From NCBI GenBank assembly GCA_917880885.1, contig OU862917.1:56123227-56187226 (forward strand): a stretch of DNA of 64,000 nucleotides, written 5' to 3'. Both the position numbers and the translations under genes were made by a program. Shown in pieces: positions 22,071-32,051 of the stretch (position 1 is its first letter; each line of letters starts with the position of its first letter). Origin of the DNA: Limnephilus marmoratus (lineage: Eukaryota > Arthropoda > Insecta > Trichoptera > Limnephilidae). The notes under the pieces are model-generated. The model made no database searches. It was not told where the DNA came from and was given only the letters and a program-made list of their open reading frames with translations.

Positions 22071-22097
22071 TTATAAAATTTGTTGTATGTATTCCAG

Positions 22098-22244
22098 TGC
22101 GCTGGTGTTGTCAATGTGGACGCCTCCGCTATTGAGAGCTGCGCTAATGGCACCAAGGGAGATGAGATCCTCGCCAGCTACGGAGACAAGACCCATCAAC
22201 TGAACCCCAACCTGGCCTTTGTACCGACAGTCATCTTCAACGAG
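22098..22244 (+). CDS. GILT-like thiol reductase, internal exon c
   Basis: The 49 codons start CAGVVNVD and end FVPTVIFNE. The acidic (V)P(T/W)(I/V).(F/V)N motif near the end is typical of the GILT C-terminal half, where the fold closes next to the substrate site. Acceptor TATTCCAG and donor GTAACC are canonical, phase 0. Confidence 0.92.
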
Positions 22245-22508
22245 GTAACCACTACTCCACCGTGATAACCTAACCAACTAATCTGCTAGCCTAGTCTGAA
22301 CGGGCCTTTCGTGAACTGCGAATGTGTTGGAAAAATTGGAATATTTATTGTTTTTTTTTTTTTTAATGTTTAGTGTAAACTGATTGTATCGTATACTTCG
22401 CGTACTCTCAAAACAGAATTATCTAGCGACAAAGGCTCATTAGGACATCACCCATAAAATGTAATTTGAAGAAATATATTAAAACCCCTTTTTGTTTTGG
22501 TTTTTCAG

Positions 22509-22601
22509 AAATTCAATCAGGCCGATCAGGATGCCGCCATGTCTGATCTGAAGGGGGTCATATGCCGCCTGTCCACTAAGAAGCCCAAGGCTTGCCCTTA
22601 A
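22509..22601 (+). CDS. GILT-like thiol reductase, terminal exon
   Basis: The last 30 codons end VICRLSTKKPKACP and a TAA stop. The C-terminal cysteines fit the disulfide pattern of secreted or lysosomal GILT proteins. The exon follows acceptor TTTTTCAG. With the three preceding exons the visible product is 138 residues, about the C-terminal half of a typical GILT. Confidence 0.92.
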   Translation, partial: KFNQADQDAAMSDLKGVICRLSTKKPKACP

Positions 22602-22697
22602 TTCGCTTATCGGTGGTTGACCACCATCATTCACCACTATCTCTTATTTTACTTAAATATTAAAATTAACTGTTTCATGTTTCATATTTGATTTCTT

Positions 22698-22703
22698 AAT
22701 AAA
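22698..22703 (+). terminator. AATAAA polyadenylation signal of the GILT-like gene
   Basis: The hexamer lies about 97 nt after the stop codon in AT-rich sequence and is the first canonical signal downstream. Confidence 0.7.
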
Positions 22704-22785
22704 AAAAACTGTTATAAATTATAATGACGCATTCTTAACAACAAAACAACTTGTCATTTTTTTACTATAGCTTAATTTATGAGGC

Positions 22786-22935
22786 CCACATATATTTTTG
22801 GTGATGCTGTGTGGAGGGTTAAGAAAAGAAAGTTATAAAAAAATGAGGGATGGGTAGAAACCTAGGGAGTCAGTGAGTCCAAGAGTGATGGACATATGAA
22901 TCCATTTCTTTCACGTATCATGTATCGAGAGAGTC
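22786..22935 (-). repeat. SINE-like repeat, 3' half
   Basis: It carries the family hallmarks GATGCTGTGTGGAGG and GGTGGGTAGAAA-type blocks seen in the copies near 25860, 44580, 48260, 51230 and 54915. Only the 3' half of the consensus is present. Confidence 0.65.
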
Positions 22936-22949
22936 AGAGAGAGAGAGAG

Positions 22950-23310
22950 GATAACCAACATCCCTGTCATAGGTCACCCCATTCGGCTCGCCAGGTTTGG
23001 TGGATTTAGTAGAGATATCCAGGTTTTTGGAGTGAGAGATTTTATATTAGAGTTTATCTAGGTCTTGGTGGCAAATGTGTTTGCTCACTGCGTGGCAGGC
23101 CGGATATGAGAGAATGCTTGAGGCAAACATAATCTAGACCTCTTCAGCCAGACTCTCTTGACTACCGCAGTGAGAGGGATGGATTCATACATCTCTCACT
23201 CCTGGACACATTAATCCCAGATTTGTAACCACCCCTCATACCCTTTTCCTTCCCAGAACTTCCTCTCCTTCCTTTTCCTAAAAAGACCTTCCACACAGCA
23301 CCCCCAAAGA
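22950..23310 (+). repeat. SINE-like repeat, near full length
   Basis: It starts GATAACCAACATCCCTGTCA, runs through TAGGTCACCCC, TCTAGGTCTTGG and GGATTCATACATC, and ends TCCACACAGCACCCCCAAAG. It is one of several copies of the same ~400-bp family in this window, here in the + orientation. Confidence 0.7.
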
Positions 23311-23334
23311 TGACAAAGGCCCTTGTAATTTTTT

Positions 23335-23775
23335 TGCTATTGTAAAAATAAATTCTCTCGCGATCCAGTCCGTCACGCAGTAGGTGGGCAGATGCATGTG
23401 CTGCCAAGACCCAAGCAAACCTCACACCATGAACCCGGGCACCAGTGACGGTCCATGAATTTTAAGTAAGCTACAGTACTAAGATTGAAAATGCGAGGTT
23501 GTTGTAGCTGAAAACGATTTTTTTTTTGTTTTAATTTCAGCTTTTTGTTTTAAGATATACTGATTGATAATCTTCATACAAAATGTGGAAATTAAAAAAA
23601 AAAACATTTTCAGCTACAACAACTTCAATAACGTCATATTTTTCAATCTTAACACTCTAGCTCACTGAAAACTCACGGACCGCCACTGCCGGTCACCCCT
23701 GCTAAGTTACCAAGCGAAGAGATCCACTTGTTGTGACCTACGGCAGTAGCGTTATGAAACAGTTCATTATGAAAT
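23335..23775 (-). repeat. SINE-like repeat interrupted by a hAT-like MITE
   Basis: The family sequence runs to GAACCCGGGCAC, is interrupted by 246 bp (23443-23688), and resumes at CCCTGCTAAGTTACC. Removing the insert and one 8-bp duplication rejoins the repeat exactly as in other copies. Confidence 0.75.
23443..23688. mobile_element. hAT-like MITE (246 bp)
   Basis: The ends are CAGTG(A/G)CGGTCC in inverted orientation, the CAGTG-type terminus of hAT transposons, and the inverted similarity extends over much of the element (left and right TTGTTGTAGCTGAAAA). The flanking 8-mers are CCGGGCAC and CCGGTCAC, a 7/8 match to an 8-bp target duplication, the hAT length. It has no coding capacity. Confidence 0.85.
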
Positions 23776-24375
23776 AAATGATTCCCGGGGCGGCGGTATC
23801 GTGCGGCATCCACTTAAAAAGGTCTAAGTATATAATGTGTTTAAAAACAAAATAAGAAGACTAGTTATAGTTAATATAAGACATGTTTATTTATTTATTT
23901 AACAAAGTTGATAGGTTATCAAAAAACATGTTTATTATTAACAATTTTATTTGCCCAATCATATGCCATTGAGTTTTTCTAATTTTCAACGGGGAATTAC
24001 GGAGAAAAATATTATTATTTAATTTTTTATAGTGGAAAACCCCAACACGTAATATTTAATCATTGAAGAAAATATTATGGAAGCTACAAACCAAAAATGT
24101 ATAAATTATCTATTAGTTTAACCTGTATTATATCGTAGCTGGGAAGTATGTTTACGAGAGGTGGGAAGGCTGATAGAGATATTGAAAGAAGATAAAATGC
24201 GGCTAACTCCGTTAAGAGGAAATTTTCATACAAAACATCATATTAGAATTGAGGCCAAATTACCCAACCAAACTGAAAAATATTTTTTTTTAACGTATGG
24301 ATATGTGTTGCTTTATTTATTTTTGTTTTAAATGATGAAATACAGGTATATTCCGAATTCGCAAGCTCTCTTAAG
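23776..24375. other. AT-rich spacer
   Basis: No gene, RNA gene or recognisable repeat is supported in this stretch. Confidence 0.5.
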
Positions 24376-24972
24376 CTGCGTACGGACTGCCCGTACATTG
24401 GTACGCGTAGTCGGTTACGCGTGTCCTGGAACGCCATGTCCGTACTAGAAGCTACGCGTACACTCAGGGGGAACGCGTGCCGCGCGAGCTCGGCAGTCAG
24501 CGAGCCGCTATCAGTCGGTATTTGGCCGCTCGTCAAAGCGGACGCGCACTCGCAGGGACGCTGTATTTGGACTGCAAAATGGACAAGTTCGCGAGTTTCA
24601 GTAATGAAGATGTTGTCACGTTAAATCAACGTTACGAATTTCATCGGTGTTTATGGGATAGCACACTCATAAACTATCGCAACAAAGATTTACGCGAAGA
24701 TGCATGGAAGGCCATTTCAAATGAAATGAAAATACCAGTGGGGTTATTAAAAAAAAAGATGACAACACTATTAGCATTAGCAACTAATAGAAAAGAAAGG
24801 TTTCTGTTTCTGTTCATGGCGATGACTGGCTCGCAGCAGTCGCAGCTCTGGATCGATGAACCTCGCGTTTAGGTTCGCGGCGGTCCGTACAGGAGCTGTA
24901 CGCGTATCCAATGTACTCGTGGACTGCGTACCCAGACTACGCGTAACACAGGAACGCACTGTCCGTACGCAG
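24376..24972. mobile_element. CpG-rich inverted-repeat element with MADF-like fragment
   Basis: Both ends carry CTGCGTACGGAC in inverted orientation, and related TACGCGTA-containing blocks recur just inside each end. The segment is much richer in CG dinucleotides than its surroundings. Its centre encodes a MADF-like peptide. No clear target duplication was found. A PIF/Harbinger-type element, whose second gene carries a Myb/MADF-like DNA-binding domain, would fit but is not proven; no transposase is present. Confidence 0.6.
24579..24830 (+). pseudogene. MADF/Myb-like domain fragment
   Basis: From ATG at 24579 the frame reads MDKFASFSNEDV and then a segment with the (L/C)LWD...NYRNKD.R..AWK.I..EM pattern of MADF domains, which bind DNA. 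After about 70 residues it loses similarity and ends at 24872. It lies between the inverted ends of the CpG-rich element, so it is probably a remnant of that element's DNA-binding protein. Confidence 0.55.
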
Positions 24973-25849
24973 ATGTTTTTCGAACTTCAAGAAATATCCT
25001 TACTCCTACAATACTAAAAACAGTTTACTATGATCGCTGCCAATCCCAATTTGCATATGGCATCATAATTTTGGGCGGCTGTGCTCATATTTTTATGAAA
25101 TCGTGCGTTCAACGAAAAATAAATACACGTGATATCTCATTATATCCTCCCCCCCTCTTTGTGATATTTTTTCCGAACCCCCCCCCCCCCCTCCCCTTTC
25201 GAACCTCACGTGATTAATGGCCGACCCCTTATGGGAATTGTTTATCATTTTCTTTACACGCGTGAGGTAGATTTATTATAATTATTGTATTTTTCCTTTG
25301 GAGTTGTGCAGACATACGTTCACCGTTTGTCCCATTTTCAATGTTGACCTTTAGTGTGTAAGGAAGAGGGGCAGCATTAAATGTTTAAGAACAAAAGCAA
25401 AACAATCGGCGCATTGATATTTGACGTTTTCGAATTTTTGGAATTCACTCACACTTCAATATTATACTTATCACAATATTCCAGCAGCTCTTTCAAAATG
25501 TGAGAATTCGTTCCCTACAAAATGTATTGTAGCTGACAGTTGATCATTATAACGAGGCGCATTATAGTTCACCACTTTGGTTGGATAGTATTAGGTTTCA
25601 AAGTTTGCGAAGACGAATTTTCGTAATCGAATTAACATTTTTGTTATTTCGAGGGTCAATCTTGCGAAAAGTATTTTAGTTTAACGGAAAGCATTAAAAT
25701 GCAATGTGACTCTAGCTTATTATTATGCCCTAGCTGGTCACATATGGTTTTATTTGCATGTTTAGTGTCCATCATCAGGACAGATGTGTAATAATTATTC
25801 ATTTTTTTTAATATTCATTTTTTTCACAATAGCTTCACACAGAAGGCAC
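24973..25849. other. Unannotated spacer with C-runs
   Basis: No gene seen. A notable block of C homopolymers lies at 25146-25197. Confidence 0.5.
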
Positions 25850-26215
25850 CGAGGAAAATATTTTTTCTCGTGTCCCATGTCATCCTTGGGGATGTTGTGT
25901 TGAGGGTATTTTTAGGGAAAAGAAGGAGAGGAAATTCTGGAAAGAAAGAAGTTATAGGTGTGGGTAGAAATCTGGGGTCAGTGTGTTCAGGAGTGACGGA
26001 CGTATGAATCCGTTTCGCTCACTGCGTTGCAAGGAGATGGGACGAGAGAGTCCGGCTGGAGAAATCAAAAGGTTTCCTTCAAACAGTCTCACCCGATCCA
26101 GCCCGCCATGCAGTAGGTGGACAAACGCATTCGCCGCCAAGACCTAGACAAACCTCACCCCATGAACCCGGGCACCCCTGCTAAGTCACCAAACGTAGCG
26201 AATCACTACAATATA
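25850..26215 (-). repeat. SINE-like repeat
   Basis: Minus-strand copy with the complete set of family blocks: GGGGATGTTGTGTTGAGGGT, GGATTCATACGTCCG (as complement), CATGAACCCGGGCACCCCTG and CTAAGTCACCAAACGTAGCG. It is the best copy for reading the ~370-400 bp consensus. Confidence 0.75.
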
Positions 26216-27657
26216 TGAATAAATACTTTTGTCAATAAACAAACTTAAATCTTTCAAGAAAGGCTAACTTGGTTTGAGTCTCCGATACAATATTGTATTT
26301 GATAGCCTTTCTGGCAAGAATTCAGTTTTTTTATGAACAAAACAACGACTTTGTGTAATTCATGTGCATTTTGCATATGTACGGACGCAAACAATTAATT
26401 TATATTAATAATTTATATTTTCACATTCAAATCTAAAAGTTTTAACCACTGAATTATTAAAACCTTTGTTTAACCAATGTTTCCGACAGAAAAGTAAAAC
26501 TTATCGGATTTAACCGAGGTTCAAACCTAAAGTAACCGGTAGTAACCTAAAGTAAATACTTCGTATCTCATACAAATGTATGAGATACGAAACGATTGAC
26601 AGATGGCAGTTATATCGAATATTTCTGAAATTAAGAGGACATAACCAGAGAAAACCAGAAATATGTCATTTTTATATCAGATTTTAGATGTATTGACTCA
26701 TTTCCACAAAAAAATATAAATTGATTTCGAAAGATTGTTCTTTTATCTAGCATTCGCATGTTTTAAATTTCGTGAAAAAATGTTTACTTTTAGTATAACA
26801 TAGGTCGTTGGCAGATTTGTTAAATTTTCAAAAAAGATTTTGTATTATACCACACCCATTTCAAATCATATAATAATGCAGTAGAATAAATCAATACTTT
26901 ATCTAGGTATCGCATGTTTCAGTATTTTAATTTTAGTTTAAATAAAATCATTAAAAAATAAATACGAACACGTGTTTCTTGACGAAAATTGGTCCGTCTA
27001 TATATTTATTTGCGCACTTACAAGCTAATATATCTCAGATTTTTTACATACTTGCTAAGACATTATTGACAAATCATAAATAATTTTGATCGAAAAATAA
27101 TTTTAGTAAGTATTTAATATTAATTAACTCACAGCTTCGCATTTCAACTGATAGCAGAAACCCAAAATTCGGAGCTCATTCGGCCCGCAACCGTGGCCTG
27201 GAGAAGTCATTTTCGCGATGCTCTGGATCATCACATTTTGAAATTACAAATTGAAAACGAAACTTTAAAAATAAATACGATTTCCTTGTTTCACGTTTGT
27301 AAAAATCTCATGTAACGCAAAATTTCAGGTTCATTGATTATTTTTGTGCTAAAATGTTTATAATTTTGAAAAATTTTTATTGTAAATTATTGTTATGTGA
27401 ATACCGCACAAGAGTCCCAACTGTTTTAAAAATTTTTTTTTAAAGTAAAACTTTTTTACGCTCGCTCGACTTGGGGGGGGGAGGGGGTAAGCCGGTGAAT
27501 GCGTTACAAAAATAGTGATTGTTACAAAAAGTAGTGATTGTTAGGAAAAGTGTGATGCGAACGGTGATCGATGGCGAGGCAAACGGTCGGGCCTTTACGC
27601 ACGCTTGTTATTCGTGTTATTGTTATATTGTTAATGGACTATTTGTCCGTAAACAAA
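26216..27657. other. AT-rich intergenic DNA
   Basis: No gene is supported. It contains a 32-bp perfect palindrome (26560-26591) and a G-run near 27472-27486. Confidence 0.5.
26560..26591. repeat. Perfect 15-bp-arm palindrome
   Basis: TTCGTATCTCATACA is followed by AA and its exact reverse complement. There is no flanking structure to show function. Confidence 0.85.
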
Positions 27658-27810
27658 TAAATAAATTATATACAGTTGGTACCCGGCATGCGTTGCAAGG
27701 CCACTGTAACCTCGCGGTCAACTAAACTGTAATGGTTCCATCCCAAGTCCCGGGATACTACATTATAATGCAAGCGCCTGCACTTTATAACAGTATATGC
27801 AGCGGGTACC
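27658..27810 (+). repeat. Diverged monomers of the 141-bp satellite
   Basis: The block TACCCGGCATGCGTTGCAAG...GTAATGGTTCCATCCCAAG matches the unit arrayed at 44.85, 48.5, 51.5 and 55.2 kb; a second partial unit begins at about 27795. It is an isolated fragment of the same family. Confidence 0.7.
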
Positions 27811-28094
27811 CGGCATAAGTTTGTGAAGTTTCACTTCAGTCGTGCGGTCTAAAGCACACTCTTGTTAATACCGCACAAGAGTCACAACTGCCAAAAAAAA
27901 AATTTTTTTTTGGAATTATTGTTCTGTGAATACCGGTCAAGAGTCCAACTGCTCCCAAGAGAGGAGGTTGAAGAGAAGAGAGGAGTGGGGGGGGGGAGGT
28001 GAGATGGGTTGGGAGGGTAGGCCTTTTTTATATAAATTTTTAATATTATAAAAATAACAAACACGAGAATCGGGTATGGGTACCACCGCCCCGG
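27811..28094. repeat. Fragments of an ACCGCACAAGAGTC-type repeat
   Basis: The phrase (T/A)ATACCG(C)ACAAGAGTC.CAACTG occurs near 27870 and 27925 and also near 27400, 29760, 47400 and 54055. This suggests a second interspersed family, here only in short pieces. Confidence 0.5.
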
Positions 28095-28465
28095 GAACCA
28101 TTTATTAGATAACCAACACGTCTGCAATAGGTCATCCCAAGTGGTTCGCAATGTTTGGTGACTAGCAGGGGTGCCAGGGTTCGTGGGGTGAGGTTTGTTC
28201 AGGTCTTGGCGGCGGATGCGTCTGCCCACCAGCTGCATGGCAGGTCGGATCTGGAGAAAACATTGACTTCATCTTTGACTTCTCCAGCCTTACTCTTTCG
28301 GAACATCGCCTTGCGCCGCAGTTGGAGGGATAGATTCATACATCCGCTCTCCTGGACACGCTGACCTCTAGATTTTTATCCACCCTTATTACCCCTATCC
28401 TTCTCAGAAGTTCCTCTCCCCCCTTTCCCTAAAATGACCCTCCACACAGCATCCCCAAAGAAGAG
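28095..28465 (+). repeat. SINE-like repeat
   Basis: A + strand copy starting GATAACCAACACGTCTGCAA and ending with CCTCCACACAGCATCCCCAAAG, with all intermediate family blocks. The tail-proximal sequence is degraded. Confidence 0.75.
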
Positions 28466-28496
28466 ATGTATGTTGAGCGATTGTAAAAAAAAGGTC

Positions 28497-28650
28497 TTTC
28501 CCGATCCGGCCTTAACGTAGTTGGTGGGCAGACGCAACTGCCGCCGAGATCCAGACAAACCTTGCCCTATGAACCCGGATTCCTCTGCTAAGTCACTTGG
28601 GGTGACCTGTGGCAGAGGTGTTGATAATCCAATACATGGTTCCCCGGGCG
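28497..28650 (-). repeat. SINE-like repeat, 5' part
   Basis: A minus-strand partial copy with CCAGACAAACCTTGCCC(T)ATGAACCC and the TAAGTCACTTGGGGTGACC block. Together with the preceding + copy it forms a head-opposed pair. Confidence 0.65.
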
Positions 28651-28693
28651 GCGGTACCCATATCCGCCTTTCAAATTACTGATACTACCTATT

Positions 28694-29425
28694 GACGGCC
28701 AGCGTAGCCAATGGGTAAGGCTCTTGACTCGCAATCCGAAGGTCGTGGGATCGAATCCCGGCGTGTGCAAATAAATTTTATTTGACTAATTGAGACTAAT
28801 TGACTAACTAAGTTGAGAATATCTTCAAGAAAAATGCAATTATCCAAATTTACAAAGATAATATCATCAAGAAATTTGAAACTCACCAATCAAAAAGATA
28901 TGAAGACAACATCAAAACACCAAAATTTAATACCAAACTAATGCAAAACAATTATGTCTATTTAGGAATAAAGTTTTTCAACAACCTTCCCATTGAAATA
29001 AAAAAAACCAAAGAAATCAATAAACTGAAACTCAAACTGAAGCTACACTTCATCAGGAATAATTAACTAAATAATTACCTGTTTTTCTCTTTCTTTCTAT
29101 TTATTTTTAATACATATTCATCTCTATTTTATTTAGATTTTTCGAATTTCTCCTAAGTGCACAATAACCGTATGTAACCGTATCCTATGTATGTACACCT
29201 ACACATTTAGATGATCCAGAAGTCTCAATTTATCCTATTATATACTTACTTATTACATAATGTTGTTCTAGTTCAGTTATAGTTAGTGTAACTCGCTCAT
29301 CAAGCACAAGAACTAGCTTCTTCTTTGGTGAGATTGCAATGTTTAAATAATTTCTGTACCGCTATGTAATTTCCATAACTCCACTGTACAATTATATAAC
29401 TATATTAAATAAATAAAAAATAAAA
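28694..29425 (+). mobile_element. tRNA-like head joined to a LINE 3' end (SINE-like composite)
   Basis: The first ~75 bp resemble a tRNA: GTAGCCAATGGGTAAGGC fits an A box/D arm and GTGGGATCGAATCCCGG a B box/T arm. It is followed by AT-rich sequence and, at about 28895-29065, by codons for a LINE RT C-terminus containing (K)FFNNLPIEIK and a stop at 29063-29065. The segment ends in an (A/T)-rich ATTAAATAAATAAA tail near 29405. This head-plus-LINE-tail layout is that of a tRNA-derived SINE, or of two adjacent insertions. Confidence 0.55.
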
Positions 29426-29490
29426 AAATAATAATTTGGGTTATTTCACAATAATTCTTTCATTTAAAAATAATATTTTTGCGTCACGTT

Positions 29491-29996
29491 CCAGAGTGGA
29501 AGATACTTTCAGTATCGCCCTGTTGGAAGACCACCATTCAGAATTGAAACGTTGCTAGAAACGGCTTTGACCGTGTTTGGTGACCAGATCTGAATAGCCA
29601 GGTAATTCCTCGCCTTCCTTTTCCCCATCTCCTTCCCCTCCCCACCACCTTCAGAGTCACAATATACCCAAAACATAAAAAATTGTGCACACAAATAAAC
29701 ATTTCAAAATGAGACATTGTTTACAATCCATCTGAATATTATGGGCGTTTTTTTCAAGAATATCGCACAAAAGTCCTAACTGCTGGAGCCATTGGGACTA
29801 TGGCATCCCCAATTGGGGTATGTTGTGAGGCTGAAGTTAGTGGGGAGGGGAAGGAGATAGGGAAGAGGAAGGTGGAGAGGTACCTGGCTATTCAGATCTG
29901 GTCACTAAACACGGCTAAAGCCATTTGAAGCAATGTTTCAATTCTGAATGGTGGTCTTACACCAGGGCAATACTGAGAGTATCTTCCACTCTAATG
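29491..29996. repeat. Inverted repeat pair with ~180-bp arms
   Basis: Left arm 29491-29669 and right arm 29815-29996 are reverse complements with scattered differences: AGAGTGGAAGATACT against AGTATCTTCCACTCT at the outer ends, CCATTCAGAATTGAAAC against its complement inside. The same repeat occurs singly at about 47400-47580 and 54055-54235. Confidence 0.8.
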
Positions 29997-30573
29997 GTTG
30001 TAAAATACAATTAAAAAATAAAAAGCAAAAAAAAAAAAAAAATTGTTTATTCATGTATGTAGGTATCTACTTTATACCTACTGTGTTTACGCATTTCACT
30101 TGTATCTATTTATGTTTATTCACTTCGATGTACAAATTACAAATTACTACTTACATATATACTAATACTGTATTTTTTTGAGGTTTCATTTTAATCAAAC
30201 GAATACAAATAACTTTGTTTACAACACCACTTAGTGGTTTATTCAAAGTTATTTATTTTTCTTAGGGTGATACTGATCCACTAGTCCAGGAAAAATTTTA
30301 AAATCCGAATCCCAGCCGCTTTTTGGGAGCGATTTAAAAATACTTAACAAGACTTGAGAAGTAGCTTAAGGAAAGGTCGGAAAAGGCATTTGAGAGTTGT
30401 TTTATATAGATTGATTTTATAACGGCCTGTATACTGTATAAAACATTAACTCCTTTCTTACGCATTGTTTATTATGATAACAAGGAAATTTATATTTTTT
30501 GCATAGCTTACGGACGTCTATTCGCCACCGCAGACGGGAGGAACAGATATAAAATGCACAAAATCGTTAAAGG
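29997..30573. other. Intergenic spacer
   Basis: AT-rich DNA with an A-run at about 30028-30041. No gene is supported. Confidence 0.5.
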
Positions 30574-30843
30574 CGGCGCACAGTGGGCGGAATGAAGAAA
30601 AAACACGAATTAATTCCTTGCTGACTAAATAGTAATGCAATTTTTTTTTTTAAATTTTATTAATGAATTATAACTATTTTGAAGTAAAAATTATTAATTT
30701 ATTCTTCCGTAGAAATTTACAACAACAAAATAATACATTTTGAAGATATACAAAAATCTAGGCAAATAAAACCTATTAAATTTTACAAGAAAAACTCTAT
30801 TTATATAACTTTCGAAGGTTATTCGCATCTTGTAATATATCAT

Positions 30844-31015
30844 TGAAGAAGATAATAATAAAAATCTAAACGAAAATATGAAAGAGAACAAGACACAGAA
30901 AAATAGACGAGAGGTTTTGGGTTCGAGTCCCAGTTGCGACCATTATCTTTTTTTGTTTTTCTGTTTCTTGTTATCTTTCATATTTTTGTTTAGATTATTA
31001 ATATTATCTTCTTCA
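30844..31015. repeat. Inverted repeat around a tRNA T-arm-like sequence
   Basis: Arms of about 60-65 bp (30844-30903 and 30949-31015) are imperfect reverse complements. Between them lies TTGGG-TTCGAGT-CCCAG followed by TTGCGACCA (30915-30942), which looks like the T arm and acceptor end of a tRNA. Confidence 0.65.
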
Positions 31016-31335
31016 AAAAAAAATATAAATTTTAAATATTATATTTCACATCTATGAACACAAAAAGACGGGCAATAATTAGGTACACACATATTTTAAT
31101 TGAAAAATGGTAGAAAATCAAAAACAAATTTTTAGTAGGCTTAAAGCTTCAGGAGGTAAACAGAACCTTTTTTTAGGAAGTGGTCGCAATATGCAAAATT
31201 TATTTCTTATTATCTCGGGAGTTTCTTTTTTGACCTCTGATCGGTTTGCAGTACCTTGTAGATAAAGACCCAGGGTTTTGCCATATAATAGTCTTGCTTT
31301 TAGTTTCCTTCGCTGTAGAGCTGAACTGGCACCTA

Positions 31336-31620
31336 CTATGTTGTAGGGAGATTAGAGTCATCATGATATTCTCCATCACTATACCTTTGCTTGTACTTGC
31401 TGTGACTACCTAACCATCGCAGCCCCATTTTACATTTGTGCAAACTCACATCTGCTGCTAACTGAAGTTCATCAAGAGTGCGTGACTCTAACAGATCATG
31501 CACTTTTTTCTTCCTTGATGTAAAACCACTTTCTTGAAATAGTTTTATTAGTCTACCCAAAGATTTGAAGACAACTATCATTTCTTGCAACCACTCTAAA
31601 TTATGTTTTTTAAACGTCAC
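31336..31620 (-). CDS. Unrecognised 94-codon frame inside the Transib-like element
   Basis: The predicted peptide is helical and charged (LEWLQEMIVVFKSLGRLI, SRKKKVHDLLESRTLDEL) and hydrophilic at the C-terminus. It could be a remnant of a transposase or of another nested element, but I recognise no domain. It has no neighbouring coding sequence in frame. It may be chance. Confidence 0.25.
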   Translation of the reverse strand: MTFKKHNLEWLQEMIVVFKSLGRLIKLFQESGFTSRKKKVHDLLESRTLDELQLAADVSLHKCKMGLRWLGSHSKYKQRYSDGEYHDDSNLPTT

Positions 31621-32034
31621 AATAATAACAACGGCTTTTACTCCATTTCTTCATTGATTGTAGTGAAAAATACTGAACAGTTTTGTAAAATGTAGGGCTT
31701 AAAATGTTCGAACCTGCCACCATGTGGTATTTTTGTGTTAGGTAATTAATTAAAAACTTCTTTCATCTCACAGAAGTGGCATTTAATATACCCTGTACAT
31801 TTAATACCTCGAATAATTCTCTCCGGGGAAAGCTTATAGGCCTTCCTGAAAATAAAAACTTTGTTCAACGGAGGACAAAAGATGATCACAATTTATATAT
31901 GATATTAAAGGTGAAACTTCAGTCTACAATATGTACATATTCATAAATGGGTACAAACGATATTTTGTTTCTAAATGCTAATTGAAATAAGCATTTTAAC
32001 AGTAAAAAAATATAAAAATAGTGGAAAATTAGAT

Positions 32035-32051
32035 GTGAGTTCAAATCTCAC
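32035..32051 (+). other. T-arm-like hairpin
   Basis: GTGAG-TTCAAAT-CTCAC has a perfect 5-bp stem and a 7-base TTCAAAT loop as in a tRNA T arm. No D or anticodon arm is visible, so it is at most a tRNA/SINE relic. Confidence 0.4.

Noticed and set aside
25141..25200. C-runs as a G-quadruplex regulatory site
   Set aside because: Homopolymer-like and isolated, with no gene nearby whose regulation it could affect.
28694..28768. A functional tRNA gene
   Set aside because: The acceptor stem does not pair well, the anticodon stem is poor, and it is fused to LINE sequence; a SINE head explains it better.
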